From assembly GCF_000208745.1 (NCBI RefSeq), contig NC_030854.1, positions 23,567,554-23,631,553 of the forward strand: a stretch of 64,000 bases of DNA. The letters are read 5' to 3'. The first letter of the stretch is position 1. Every line of letters starts with the position of its first letter. Both the position numbers and the translations under genes were made by a program. Below are positions 10,640 to 22,184 of the stretch, one piece after another. Under the pieces are notes generated by a model. It saw only the letters and a program-made list of their open reading frames with translations, ran no database searches and had not been told where the DNA came from. Origin of the DNA: Theobroma cacao. Taxonomy: Eukaryota; Streptophyta; Magnoliopsida; Malvales; Malvaceae.

Positions 10640-12856
10640 TATATTTTATGGGAGTGGAGAAGGAGATTGGGAGAGATATGGCTAATGCCTTCTGAAGCAA
10701 CATTGGGTCATTTTCTTTATCTTGGTATTCCCTTTGAAGCCAACCCAAGAAGCATTCAAACTTGGGACCCTATTGTGAGAAAATTCTGGAGTAGATTGGC
10801 ACTTTGAAAACATAAATATTTATTGTTTGGAGCTAACGTTATTCTAATTAATTCCATTCTTAATTCATTACTATTGTTTTACTTATCTATATTTAAAGCT
10901 CTTATTGGTGTCTTGAATAAGCTAGAGCAAATAAGGAAAAACTTTCTTTAGGGTCGAAAAAAGGAAAGGAGGAAGTTGGCTAAGGTTTGGTGGTCGATGG
11001 TATGCAAGACAAAAATGCAAGGGGGTTGGGTATCTCGAATTTGTTTAACAAAAACTTGGCACTTTTGGGAAATGGTGGTGGAGATTTGGGAATGAGAATA
11101 GTGCATTTTTCAAAAAGCATTTTGTGGATATATGTGGGGAAAATGGGCTAAAATGCCTACCATTTATGGAAAATGAGTACAAAATGTCCACAATTTTGAG
11201 GAACATTATCAACTTATCAAGGAGTAATGGGATGGGAAGTCTAGTGGCTTTTGATAGCTGTAAATGGGTGATTAGGGATGGAAGATATGTTTTCTTTTAG
11301 CTTAATCAATGGTTGTTGCATATTCCTTTGAATATGGCATACCTTAGACTTTTCCTTATAGCTTATGATAAAGACATGGAGGTTTTCGAGGCTTGGAATG
11401 ATGGTAAGTTAAATGTCCCATATAGATGATCTCTCTTTGTGTGGAAAACAGCCTTATCTCATGAGTTACTAGCTAGATTGGAAGAGGTGGTGCTTGTACA
11501 AAGTAGGAGAGATAGATTAATGTGGCCCCATGACCCTAAATGTGCCGTCCCAGTGAAACGACTCATGCCTCATTTGATGGCTCCACTTATTGGGGAGAGT
11601 AATAAAGTATAATTCTCTTTTCTATGGAAATTGCACATCCCACCCAAAGATCATTGCTTTTTGTTGATGGCAATTCTTAATAGCATACCTACTAGAGATT
11701 TCTTGAGACATAAGGGGTATATATGGATGATAATTCATGTTTGTGTTCTTAGTTCCATGAGATGCTTGAGATTGTTTGCTTATTTTACTACATTGTAATT
11801 TTTCTTGGAATGTATAGTGTTGTGTTCTTAGATGGTGGGGGATACAATGGGTATGTCTAAACCTCATTGAAACACTAATGAGATTTTGGGATGAGTGTTA
11901 TTGGTGGGGGACTTCTAGAAAGAGATGGAGCATTGTTTGCGGTGCCACATTTTGGTCTATTTGGTTTTTCTTAGAATGACGTGGTTTTAAAGGTAAAACA
12001 TAGGATGGGGGATAATCTTAATTTTGATGAAATAAGGTCATTATATTGGCTGAAAGAATGTGAGAGGAATGGTGGATAAGATTAAGTGGTGGGTGAAACC
12101 TTGGAAGTTTGGTATTAGAAGAATGCCCATTGATTTTTGAGATAGAATTGAGTGGACGAATCCTAACCCAAATGAACTCAAATTCAATGTTGATGGATTC
12201 GAAGTAAACCAAGATTGGCGAGATGTCGTTGGGTGCTATGTTATGTCAAAGGCTTGGTTGTTGGATTGTTTATTGGTCCACTTGGCATCCAAGAATCAAA
12301 CTTTGCATAATTAATGGCCATTAAACATGCATTACAAATATTTATAGCTTCCCCTTATATGGGACGAAAAAGATTGGTGATTGAATCCAATTCAAAAATG
12401 GCATTTTCTTGGGTTAGGGAGCCACGTGAGAGGCCTTGAGTCCATTGGAAGATCTTTAATGACATTGATGTTTGTCTATGCTCAATTGGAGACAATGAGT
12501 TTAGACAAACATTATGAAAAGCTAACTCTTTCGCTGATGCTCTAGAAAAGTTTGGAGTGGAAAGGGAAGAAATGTTCTTTGAATGGTGGTAATTAAGATG
12601 CGATTGCCTTTGCAAAAAAAAAAACTTAAGTTGTGATTGCCTTATGTATGTTAGGATGAAATTTCCTTGTATTTTCTTTTACATCTGTGGGTGTAGATCT
12701 GGTTTCTTGAAATACCTGATTAGGTTTCCCTATGGTGGTATGTTTAGGTGTAAGCATTCATTTTTGGATTTTATTAGTCTAGGCAATGTTATGCACTTTT
12801 TAATCCTTTGTGATCTGTTATCATTAATAAAATCCTTAATGATTGAGAAAAAAAAT
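10640..12856 (+). mobile_element. 5'-truncated L1-type LINE, decayed
   Basis: The remains of ORF2 read in order on the plus strand, with many stops and frameshifts. Reverse transcriptase thumb: about 10650-11250 ('LYLGIPFEANPR', 'VLNKLEQIRKNFL'). Zinc-binding region of the reverse transcriptase tail: about 11610-11720 ('WKLHIPP', 'ILNSIPTRDFL'). RNase H: about 12170-12590 ('FNVDGF', 'VIESNSKMAFSWV', 'ANSFADALEKFGV'). A 3' untranslated region follows, ending in a short A-run at 12849-12856. The endonuclease and RT palm are missing, as usual for incomplete target-primed insertion. A target-site duplication could not be identified. Confidence 0.8.
12172..12592 (+). pseudogene. LINE RNase H domain relic
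   Basis: The C-terminal RNase H of the LINE at 10640-12856. Landmarks: a first acidic block ('NVDGF'), an inner 'IESNSKM' block where an active-site aspartate is replaced by Asn, and the family ending 'ANSFADALEKFGVERE'. Stops after 'REPRERP' and elsewhere show it is dead. Confidence 0.65.
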
Positions 12857-12916
12857 TATAGGTTTTTGAGCGTATAAGATAAGATATTTCTCCTGTTTTA
12901 AATTGAATGTTCACTT

Positions 12917-13678
12917 TGTTGGTGTATTTTCAAAATCAAAGACTATTCACATAAAATGACATAGTGTCACTATTGGATTGCATGTAGGTTTTTCATGTGA
13001 ATAGTTACGTCTCTTGGTAAAATAACATCTAAAGGTGATGAGACAAATTGGAAAAACAATATAGCTCAAAAGTTTAAATATGAAAAGTTATCGTTCCAAA
13101 TTATAACTCAAAGATTATGTTTTATGTAATAAATGGTTGTCCTTTCATAAAGTAATTATTGAAACAATACTTTTATTCAAAGGTTCTGTCCTGCAAAATA
13201 TAAAGATGTCTTTTAGACAATGTGGTGCCTTAATGAAAGGGTTGTGTCCTTGAAGAAGGGACACTTGCAACCTTATATAAAAGGTTTGTTCCAACCATTT
13301 TGACAAATCAAAACAAAAACAAAAACAAAACAAGAGTAAGAGAAGTGTTGTGTTCTAAAAATTAACATAAACACTTAAGTTCCCATTAACTACAAAAGCG
13401 TCCAAATTCCTTATAATCTACTTGCTATAAAAAGTAGACTCCAAAGCCAAATAACTTTGCAAACCTTCGGATGTATTTAGCGGTTTACTCTCGTAAAGTG
13501 CAAGACGAAGTTAGATATTGGCTTCATTGTATCCCTAAGGCTATTCATATTATTCCCGTTCGCATATAGAGTGGTGGAGTCAAAATAAGTCTTAAAAGTA
13601 GTGTCTATTAAAAAGGCTCACCTTGAAGTCAATTTTGTCGATTTTTTGAATTCCATCTAAACCCCATTTGCACCAACA
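12917..13678 (+). repeat. Probable solo LTR, copia-type
   Basis: The segment begins TGTTGGTG and ends CACCAACA, a perfect 8-bp terminal inverted repeat with the standard TG...CA ends. The 5 bp on either side are CACTT and CAATT, one mismatch from a target-site duplication. A TATA-like block (ttatataaaa) lies at 13273-13282, followed by an A/C-rich leader. No coding sequence lies inside. The strand is set by the TATA position. Length 762 bp. Confidence 0.6.
13273..13282 (+). promoter_or_regulatory. TATA box of the solo LTR at 12917-13678
   Basis: TTATATAAAA, about 355 bp from the LTR start, the usual place for a U3/R promoter. Confidence 0.45.
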
Positions 13679-15652
13679 CAATTGGAAACACACTTAGTTT
13701 TAGTGTATTTAATATTTTTAAAAATTTCTCATAACTTTGATAATCTATAATTTTAATGTCAAAAAGTAAAAAAAAAATTAATATGAAATATAGAAAAAGA
13801 AAAATTTGTAGGTGCTCAAAAAGGAAAGTGGGTATAGTTTTGCAACGGGTTAAAAAATATATAAAAATTTAATTTGAAATAAAACGAGTACTAATTAATG
13901 AACGCAACAACATGCATTAATTTATCCAAGAATTAGAGATATAAAGACTTCTTATAGATATATCCAAGATCCAAGCCAGGATTTTAGTCTTGGGATAACG
14001 GGATAAACACAATTTTTAATTGCATAATAATATATTATCAAAAGTATATAAATATAACATGTGCAAGAAAAGGGAAAAATAATATTAAAAAAATTTTGAT
14101 AAGTAATATATAATTAGAAGTATGCCGAACTATAATTAAATAGTAATATTGTAATTGCATACAAATTATAAACTTCACAAAAATTTATGAATTTTAATAC
14201 TGTAATTCATATTGCATATAAAGGATTGAATAAAAGGAGCTTTCAACACAAAGAAACCAATAGCAAATGTATTAACGAGATTTCCTAAGTACAATATGTG
14301 CGCTCCTCGACCGATTCCTTTTGTCACATGTCTTTGATCTCACCCTCTTTAATTTCTTTCTCATTTTTCCCAAGAATAGTAACCATGCACTCTCCAACAT
14401 TTCCTTTCAAATCAATTTAGCATCAAGGTATCCAAAAGAGAGGGCAAAAAAAAAAAAAAAAAAAAGGAAATTATCTTCCTTAAACATTTAGAGCTTTACA
14501 TCTTTGCTTCCCTTCTCCATCACAGACAGTTCCAATCTGATATGAGTAAGTAGCCATCACCCATCTTGCTGATCATCACATATGACCCTACCATTTAAAC
14601 CTGACACATATATCTTCAACGACCCTCTGAATTTTCTCTTCTTCCTTTATAGGGGAAGGGAAAATGGAACCCGATTACGTGCACATGCAACTAAACCAAA
14701 TTCTCATTTGACTCTTCTGAATCTTTAGGCTATATATATATATATAATATGGTATTTTAGTACATCTCAACCTGTACAGAAATCCACAATATAAGGTCTT
14801 TAACCCTGATCAAAACCCTAGCTTTGGACTCCAAATCTACCTTTCCTTGTTCCCTCTAACCTCCCACACTAACTTTAACCATAAGGGTTATTCTCCTAGT
14901 TTTGCATGTCCAAGCTCAATATGAGTCGTTAGACATCTATAAGATTTTCTGATATTTCCAACACACTACGCTGCCTTGCAACAATTTCCATTTGGACTTG
15001 CTTCTTTGAACAGATGAAAGTACTTATTATTGAATCAAATATTCAAGTAGGCAGTTATGAATTTTATAATATAAATATATATATAAAACTAACGCAAGGC
15101 TACAATAATGGTTATGACAACTCACCAAAAATCCAGGCAAGAGCTAATGTGCTGCTCCTTACCAAGAGTGGGAACATTCATTTTTTCTTACTGTTATTAT
15201 GATCTCCTTGTTTCTAATTTTTCTTCTTCCCGATTTTTCCTGGCTTCTAATTCGGATATTTTCTTTCCAGAAAAGCGATTTGTTATTCTATTAACTAAAC
15301 ATAATTTCAAATGATCTGAATAACAAGCTGTAAAACTACCATAAAATGAAGGATATGAATGACCAAAATAACAAAGGAAGAAAGAAAGAAAATTCCAACC
15401 CAAGTGGACAGCGGAGTGCTTGTAGGTTTGAAGAATGTATCAAGCAAAGGATTGAAAATAGGGGAGACGCGTAAATACTATAAAACAACTGTTCAGTTTT
15501 GCAGTTTGAACTCCACCATCTTACCAAGAAAAGATTGTATATGTATTGCATAATTCAATCTCAGAAAACCACACATCATAATCAGTTGTCTTCAAGACTT
15601 CAAGTACTTAATATACAAAGTTAAAATTCGCAGAAAAGTTACTTGCTTTACT
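13679..15652. other. AT-rich sequence downstream of the OSR-like gene
   Basis: No gene supported. It holds a run of 19 A at 14447-14465 and a TA microsatellite near 14731-14747. The right-hand part is the 3' flank of the minus-strand gene at 15653. Short open frames on both strands around 15000-15550 overlap each other and show no family features. Confidence 0.45.
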
Positions 15653-15853
15653 TCAAACCGAAGCCATGCTGATATTGGGGCTTTTTGATGGAGATAAGGC
15701 CAAGAAAATGAGAATCGCCATTATTAACACAGGAACCGGGAGAAATATCAATGGCGGCGGTGGCAACTCTGGTATCAACAAAGGCAAAACTAAAAGCAAC
15801 ATAGTCAGCACAACCATAAAAACGAATGATCTCTTGCTAAAATACCCGAACAT
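15653..15853 (-). CDS. ARGOS / ORGAN SIZE RELATED (OSR)-like small membrane protein
   Basis: A 66-residue protein in a single exon. Two hydrophobic segments (about residues 10-27 and 35-53) flank the family hallmark, a proline-rich turn 'LIPELPPPPL' (26-35). The second helix ends in 'IFLALSPS' before a short polar tail (54-66), as in ARGOS, ARGOS-LIKE and OSR1 proteins. These are endoplasmic-reticulum-associated plant proteins that promote organ growth and dampen ethylene signalling. The ATG at 15853 is the first in this frame; the frame stays open upstream to a stop at 15925 without another ATG. The N-terminus before the first helix is shorter than in most relatives, so a missing upstream exon is possible. 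It is the only intact-looking cellular gene in the window. Confidence 0.8.
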   Translation of the reverse strand: MFGYFSKRSFVFMVVLTMLLLVLPLLIPELPPPPLIFLPVPVLIMAILIFLALSPSKSPNISMASV

Positions 15854-15861
15854 CAAATTCT

Positions 15862-15930
15862 TCACCACGTAATAATCTTCTCTTCCGATGGAATTTGCGA
15901 TAATAATCCAAGACTGTACGTCCTAATCAT
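15862..15930 (-). CDS. Possible upstream ORF before the OSR-like gene
   Basis: On the minus strand an ATG at 15930 opens a 22-codon frame that ends in TGA at 15862-15864, eight bases before the main ATG at 15853. If the 5' leader is unspliced here, ribosomes would meet this uORF first, which could limit translation of the growth regulator. The peptide has no family match I know. Alternatively this stretch is coding or intronic in a spliced form. Confidence 0.4.
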   Translation of the reverse strand: MIRTYSLGLLSQIPSEEKIITW

Positions 15931-18900
15931 GTTCGTATCTCCGTCCACCCATTGTCAGTTTTCATATACGTAGCAACCTTACTCACTCAGCTAGCTAAGA
16001 ATATAGTTTGTCTGTACCTTGTAGCGAGGATTTTATGTAGGGAACAATCAGGGGAAGAGTTTCAGAGTAAACATGTAGCTTAAACAAATGAGGGAGAAGA
16101 CCACGAAAGGGTAAGATGACTGTTGAGTAACAATTCATCCCAGGGTAGTCTGGGTTTTGAGGATAAAAAAACGTGTAATTTGGTTTTTGTTACTTTGGGC
16201 TGAGGGCCATCATCTTTCACTGGACACCAACTTGCCCACTTAATTGGGATTTCAGTCTTTAAAAGTCACCATCACTGCCTACTTAAAGAAAGGCTCCTAT
16301 GTCCTGGTTCAAGTAATCATAATAGTAATTATATTACTTGCTTTGTCCTGAGAGACTTTTCACCCTTGATTTACTAGACAAATTTAAGGAAAAAAATAAA
16401 GTATAAACTATCTAATATTAGAATTTTAGATATCAACTCTTTTTCTAGTGCTAATGTTTATTGGTTTTTATTGCATTTAGAGAAAGTTAAGATCATATGG
16501 AAATAATTTGACATATATATAGGGACAGAACAGACTTTTGATTACTACAGACCTTGTGTAACTATGAATTTTGTCGATCAACAAAAGATAAGGTAGGTAT
16601 ATAGCAATTTTCTTGTGGTAAATGGAATGAAGAAAAGGAAATAAGAGTTGTGGGTGTTTAAAGAAAGAAGTCAATAACTACGTATTCCTAACTAAAAGGA
16701 TGAACATCCAATGTAAATAAAGGAAGTGCTTTATCATAATGCTTGGAAGTGATTGTTGACAGAGAAACTAAGTGGCGGCCAATGCTTTTCTTGTACTTTA
16801 TAGATTGTAATTTGGTTCCTCTCAAGTAATAGACTGAAAATGATTACCGTATAGTTTTCTTGGACTAATGTATGTTTGTACTCTTGGAGATTGGAATGCA
16901 ATTTTAGCCTAATAATCTAGATTTATTTTGTAGTATTTCATTGAAACATAGTTAAAAACTACCTTTTGTCTCTTTTATTCGAATATACTGTCAATTGCAT
17001 GCATATAGCACCATTTTCGTGCAAGTCATTGTCAATTGACTGCAAAGTTCAGAAAGCTGTAACTCAACAACAAGCTAGAAGGCTGCAGGGAACAATCCAG
17101 ACTTAGTATAGTAAGTATTAATATACGTGGTAAGGCATTTTAACATATATATAAGAAATATGATAACTCTAACTAACTCTCTCTACTCACTCGCATTTAT
17201 ACTCAATCATCAACATGATCGTTGGAGACTCGAGCCAAAACCAAGTTTGAGCCCCTTTTGTAGGGTCTAGCTGCCAAATGCTGGGTTGAGCACGAATTCA
17301 AATCAAGTCAACACTGTAATTGTGGAGGCAATGTATAATACTGATATATTACAAACCAGATCAGGATGAGTTGAAAATGTGATGAAATTACAATGAATGC
17401 ACTTCCAGTGTCCTGCCAGATGGATTGATTGACCCATCATTGACCGAGATATTTTTGCTTTCCCAAATCAACCACGGTCCAAAGTAGTGATTACATAAAT
17501 GCCTGCTAAAGTCTGTAACCATTCAGCAAGGCTGGAGACTAAGTAGTGAGTAGTTGATGCGCCTAAGGATGGTTCCCAGGGAGGGAAGTAAGACAGGACC
17601 AATGATTACGAAAAATATGCAACTTGATGTGTGACCTGTTTCTGTTCCATACATTGTATCGTGTCACAATTTCTTTCTCTTTCTTCGGTTGCTTTCTTCC
17701 ATTCCAACAAAAATTGGCACCGAACAATCAGGTTGAGGAGTCTTAAATAAATGAAAAGGGAATGATTCTGCCCAGAACCCGTCATTTTCAATCATACTTG
17801 ACCTTAGTAAAGAAGGCCTCTAACATTCAAATCACATGAATCTGAATTACTATAGGCACTTTCTTTTATTATCATTATTCTCTTGTTTATTTTCTGGATA
17901 AGCATCCTTTCTATTGCTTGTAATGGTATTATCTTTTTTCTTTTTTGTATATATCCTGATTAAAGCTCTTAGGAAAAGAGTGGTGGTGGTTACATTTCCA
18001 ATTTCAAGTTATTCTTTTTAAGATTTGACTAAGCTACCTATATATGTGTGTGTGTGTTTTTGTGTGCATATATTAGATATTGAGGAATCAAAACAAATTT
18101 TCAAAGTAATTAAGTTGATTGGGAGTGAGATCGATGATCCTTGTTCGTGGTGGAAAGCTGTCCATTTCATGTACTTGCCAAACCTCCTCTTTACATGGCT
18201 CTAGTGTGGGATTGCATGGTCATGCCACAGCTTTTGATGGTATCTGATGCGCCTGATTAATGTTTCTTTCTCCTACTGATTACATCATCAAACATCATCA
18301 AAATTCATAAATTTTGACCTTAGGAAATGGTCAAGGGTCACTAGCTTAATCTTCAGAAAAGTCAAAAATGTAGTGTGAGGCTTTTTCTTGTTACATACAA
18401 GATGAAGGCATTTCTATTAGGAGATTCAAACCAAAACTGTGGATTCAGTCAATCCAACACCTAATTTCGTCATTAAAATTGATTTCTTGTTCAGTTTCAG
18501 CTCAATTTTAAATCAGGATCATTGCTTCCTTTTTCTTTTTTTTTTGAAGATTAAGATCAGGATCTTTGTTAGATATAGGTTCTAGATTAATACTTGCCAT
18601 ATTACAAAGAAATAATAATATTTTGTATGAAAGATGCCAGATATATTCCAACATTTCCTGTTGTCAAATTTCAAATTCTAACCGTCGGAATGCTAGAATT
18701 TTGTAACTTTCTAAATTAAATGTGATTTTATCTTGGAACCAAATCTTGGTTTTGTTTTGATTTATCATTGCAACTTTAATTTTTTTATTGATTTACAGTA
18801 CTAGTGGTAAGCCACTCTTGGTTCAACATTCAATGCATCTCTTCTCTGTCCGACAAAAGGATTGAGTAATTTTCTTATCAGGACATGCAATTTGGTTTTG

Positions 18901-20449
18901 ATTAATACATTTGGAGCAATTATGTTGGTACAAGCATTTCCATGTAACTAACCTACAAAAAGAGCAAGAAATAAATATCTAAAGGATAAAGGGCCTGTCA
19001 AGTTGATGTATAATAAGTAAAAAAGAAGTACATGCACCTGGGGAGAAATTATGCTATGGGGGGACCGGTTTCGTTTTGTTTAACCGCACCTTGTTTGAAA
19101 GCAACCAAATGGGATGATTTTGAAGAGAAAATGATGCTCAAGGCTGCCAAGAGATATTCATTGTTTATTGCAAACCTCTTATTCAAAAGAATAATAATAA
19201 TAAATTAATATTTGAAGAACCATTCATGAGGTTGGAGAAATTTATAGCATTGCTTGGCTGTTTTGCTCAAAGAGGTTGGAGAAATTTGGTATTTTGGTTC
19301 ATGATTTGTCAAAGATATCGCTTGACTTCATGTTGTGAAGAGCAATTTTCTTTGACATACCCAAAAATATTACAGGAGTGGTCAGTTTTTTGTAGTATTC
19401 TTGTCACTTCTTTATGGCCGAAGTAGTATTATAGGCATTTAATCTCTCTATTGTCTATAGTCTATTCCATAAATATAGTCTTAGTTTGATTTCTTTTTGT
19501 TAAAAATTCCAAAGTTTGACCTTGATTATTTTCAACATTTTATCATATTAAATTTTAACAACTATAAAATTTAAAGCTATTTCTTTGAAATTTTTGAGAG
19601 ATGTTTGCAAATTGTAACCAACAATAATATAATTTGAAAAATAAAAGCAGGTCAAATTGAAAAAAAATTTCAATTTCACCAAGAAAAATAAAATTAACTA
19701 CGACACTGTTACAGAATGATGGGAGTATTTAACTAACGAATATCATCTTCATCGAAAGGAAAGAAGAGAAAATTCTAAATAATTGGCTAAGCTAAGTTGG
19801 ATATTCCAAATTCAAAAGATTAAAGTGTCGTAACAATCAGTCTGCCAAGTTAAATAATAATCAATGCTTTAGTTTTGATTTTGAAAGTTCCCTCCTATTG
19901 TTTGGCTTGTAGGCGCTCTATTTGTCTACAATCTAGAGCAGTGCTATGGTAGGATCATTGTCAATTATTTGAGTAATGAGAATTTAGTTTCATAAAGAGG
20001 AGAAAAAAGCAAACAAAGGAGAAAAAAAAAAAAGGCAATGCCTAACCTAAGTTGGATGGTCTATTTTTAAGTGCTATGGTCCCTCACAGTCACAATCTTT
20101 ATTTATATTGGGGTCGTCAAATCCCTGCTAACAGTATTTACTTGCGTCTAATGTACGCTTTTGTTAGTTATACTTTTGTTTATGAAATTTCATTTGGTTA
20201 CAAGTTATAAATCTATTAAGGTAGATATGAAAATTTAGTCATCAGATTTGATAGAGTTTAATGTGTGTCCTACAAGCCAGTCAATATGTTTTGTACAAAA
20301 CGTTAACTTTTATTTCATGCATAGCAATAATTAAAACTTTTTTATTACCTCTGAGTTTATGTATTTTCATATTTTATTACCTATTAGATAAAGTCTTTGG
20401 AGAGAATGTCATTTTTTTTTTTTGGTAAAGGTTGGAGAGAATATACTTA
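15931..20449. other. Low-copy-looking intergenic DNA, upstream flank of the OSR-like gene
   Basis: No coding region, tRNA or known microRNA precursor was recognised on either strand. A TATA-like tract for the minus strand (ctatatatatg, 16512-16522) lies about 660 bp before the OSR-like ATG; it is a promoter candidate only if the leader is long or spliced. A short TG repeat lies at 18043-18057 and T-rich runs near 18530 and 20410. There is little sign of retroelement sequence here, in contrast to the rest of the window. Confidence 0.45.
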
Positions 20450-20713
20450 TTTGAAAAATACACCATAACCCTAAATTAAGACTTCTACCTCAACATATTT
20501 AAAATACAAACACAAATCTCAGCAAAATGAAGCATTTTTACAAAAAGAGTTAGAGAGAGAAAATCAAATCTAGAGCAAGAAATTCTCTAGAGCAACTTTT
20601 TGATCCCTCAATCTCTTGATTTCCTCTTTTTTTTTTCCTTTTTGGTTCCAACCTCGTTTTTCCCAAATTAGTGTCTGAATCCTCTTCCCTTTTTTAGCCA
20701 AAAAAAATATTGT

Positions 20714-20720
20714 ATTTATA
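20714..20720 (-). promoter_or_regulatory. TATA box of minus-strand LTR
   Basis: The minus strand reads GTATAAATACAA. It lies 8 bp downstream, on that strand, of a perfect 15-bp inverted repeat whose arms contain CCAAT. Confidence 0.4.
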
Positions 20721-20727
20721 CCCTCTT

Positions 20728-20762
20728 TATTGGCCATTTGATGTAAAATCAAATGGCCAATA
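20728..20762. repeat. Perfect 15-bp inverted repeat with 5-nt loop
   Basis: Arms TATTGGCCATTTGAT (20728-20742) and ATCAAATGGCCAATA (20748-20762) are exact reverse complements around the loop GTAAA. Each arm contains a CCAAT motif in opposite orientation. The site lies just upstream of the TATA box of the minus-strand LTR. Confidence 0.85.
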
Positions 20763-21316
20763 ATGTGCAGATTCACATGTCGGCACCTAGGCGCCCAAAG
20801 GCCGGTGCCTAAGCACCCAAGGTTATATCCTTAGCCTTTTCAAGCATTGAGATGTCTGGTGCCTAGGTGCCCAAGCTGCTATCCACACTACATGCAATCT
20901 ACTGCAGTTAATCAACTTTCTTTTCTTCCTCTTAGCTTTCCATAAGTCCATAAATCATGTCGATTGGAGGTTTTTAGCCCAAGATATGTTTCAATTATTG
21001 CAGAATAGTCTGAGGTCAACTTAAGCAAAAGTGCATAACCCTTTGCAAATTTGACATCCAAGCTTTTTTACACCTTCACCAACATATAGCACATCAATAG
21101 AGGATACAAACAAGAATTAATAACATGAAAATAAACTCAAATTACATAATTAAACTACTAAAGCATGCATAAAGTAAATACTAAGACATATGAAAAAAAC
21201 AAAGTCTAAATTAATTAAAAACAAGAGGACATTAGTCATTTCTAAGCCCAAAAGAATGCAAGATAACTTTATAAAATAGAGTTATCAATTAGGTCAATGG
21301 ATACAAGTTTCACATA

Positions 21317-21990
21317 TTGTATTATAGTCATAATCGTAAAACGATGAACAATGGTGTCTGCATCAAGGGAAGTTGTTATAATGATTATGATTGTGACTTT
21401 TATGGATTGCTGGTCGATATCGTTGAGTTAGAATGCTTTGGTGTCAACAACTTAGTCATTTTGTTCAAATGCCATTGGTTTGATATCATTAAAGGTCTTT
21501 GAGTAAATTTTGTTCATGGGTTGGTCGAAATAAGACGTAACTCAATTCTTGACAACAATAAACCTTTTGTCTTAGTCGAACAAGCAACTTAAGTGTACTA
21601 CACTCCATATTCATCAAACAAAAGGGACTGAAGTGATTGGTGGCCAGTGTTCAAAATGAAAGCTCAAAGTTGATTTTCTATTACGGATAACGAGCAAAGT
21701 GATAAGAAAACGTTTGACCTTAAATGAAAGGGTGTTTCAAGAAGATGAAGTTTCCTGCAATTCATGATTTGATCATACTTCAATCGACCTTGACAATAAT
21801 ACAATTTTTGTTAGTGGTGAATATGGAGATGTTAATACGTTAGTGGATATTGAACATAATCAATAAGTTGATGAAGCTGAAAAAGAATACAACAAGACAG
21901 GGTAAGAATCAAACAAAGAAAATGAAAACGATATTGACGATGATGAAGATAAGAACGAAGAAAATGAGTTTGATTCTTCGAATGCTGACT
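21317..21990 (+). pseudogene. CACTA element DUF4216-containing C-terminus
   Basis: The translation gives 'FYGLLVDIVELECFG' and 'LFKCHWFD', matching the DUF4216 block found C-terminal to CACTA transposases. A stop follows (near 21500) and the reading continues in other frames with 'NNKPFVLVEQA'. It ends in an acidic tail rich in Asp/Glu ('ENDIDDDEDKNEENEF') and a stop near 21990. This is typical of the end of the CACTA transposase ORF. Its N-terminal catalytic part is missing. Confidence 0.7.
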
Positions 21991-22184
21991 GATTGATTTT
22001 TTTTTTTGTTAAAAAATGTACAACTGTATTTTTTGCACTTTGATATTAAAACTATATAAAGGTCATTCATTATACTTATCATGTTGCATATTTCTTTATT
22101 CTTAGTGAAATTAATGTTTATATGCATATTATTTTTTTGATAGTTATACTAATAGTTTTCCATTTTTCTTCTAATTGGACAAGC

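Larger units (their letters stand above)
20450..21287 (-). repeat. Athila-like LTR, minus strand (left edge uncertain)
   Basis: The right end at 21287, read on the minus strand, begins TGATAACTCTATTTTATAAAG, the start shared by the Athila-like LTRs here. Inside are phrases of the 'ggtgcctaggcgccc' type (about 20785-20870) and a minus-strand TATA box near 20714-20720. It directly abuts the CACTA remnant, whose 5' part is missing. No second LTR or coding sequence of the same copy is visible, so it is solo or broken. Confidence 0.55.

Noticed and set aside
15653..15868. Start of the OSR-like protein at 15868
   Set aside because: That codon is GTG; the first ATG of the frame in this exon is at 15853.
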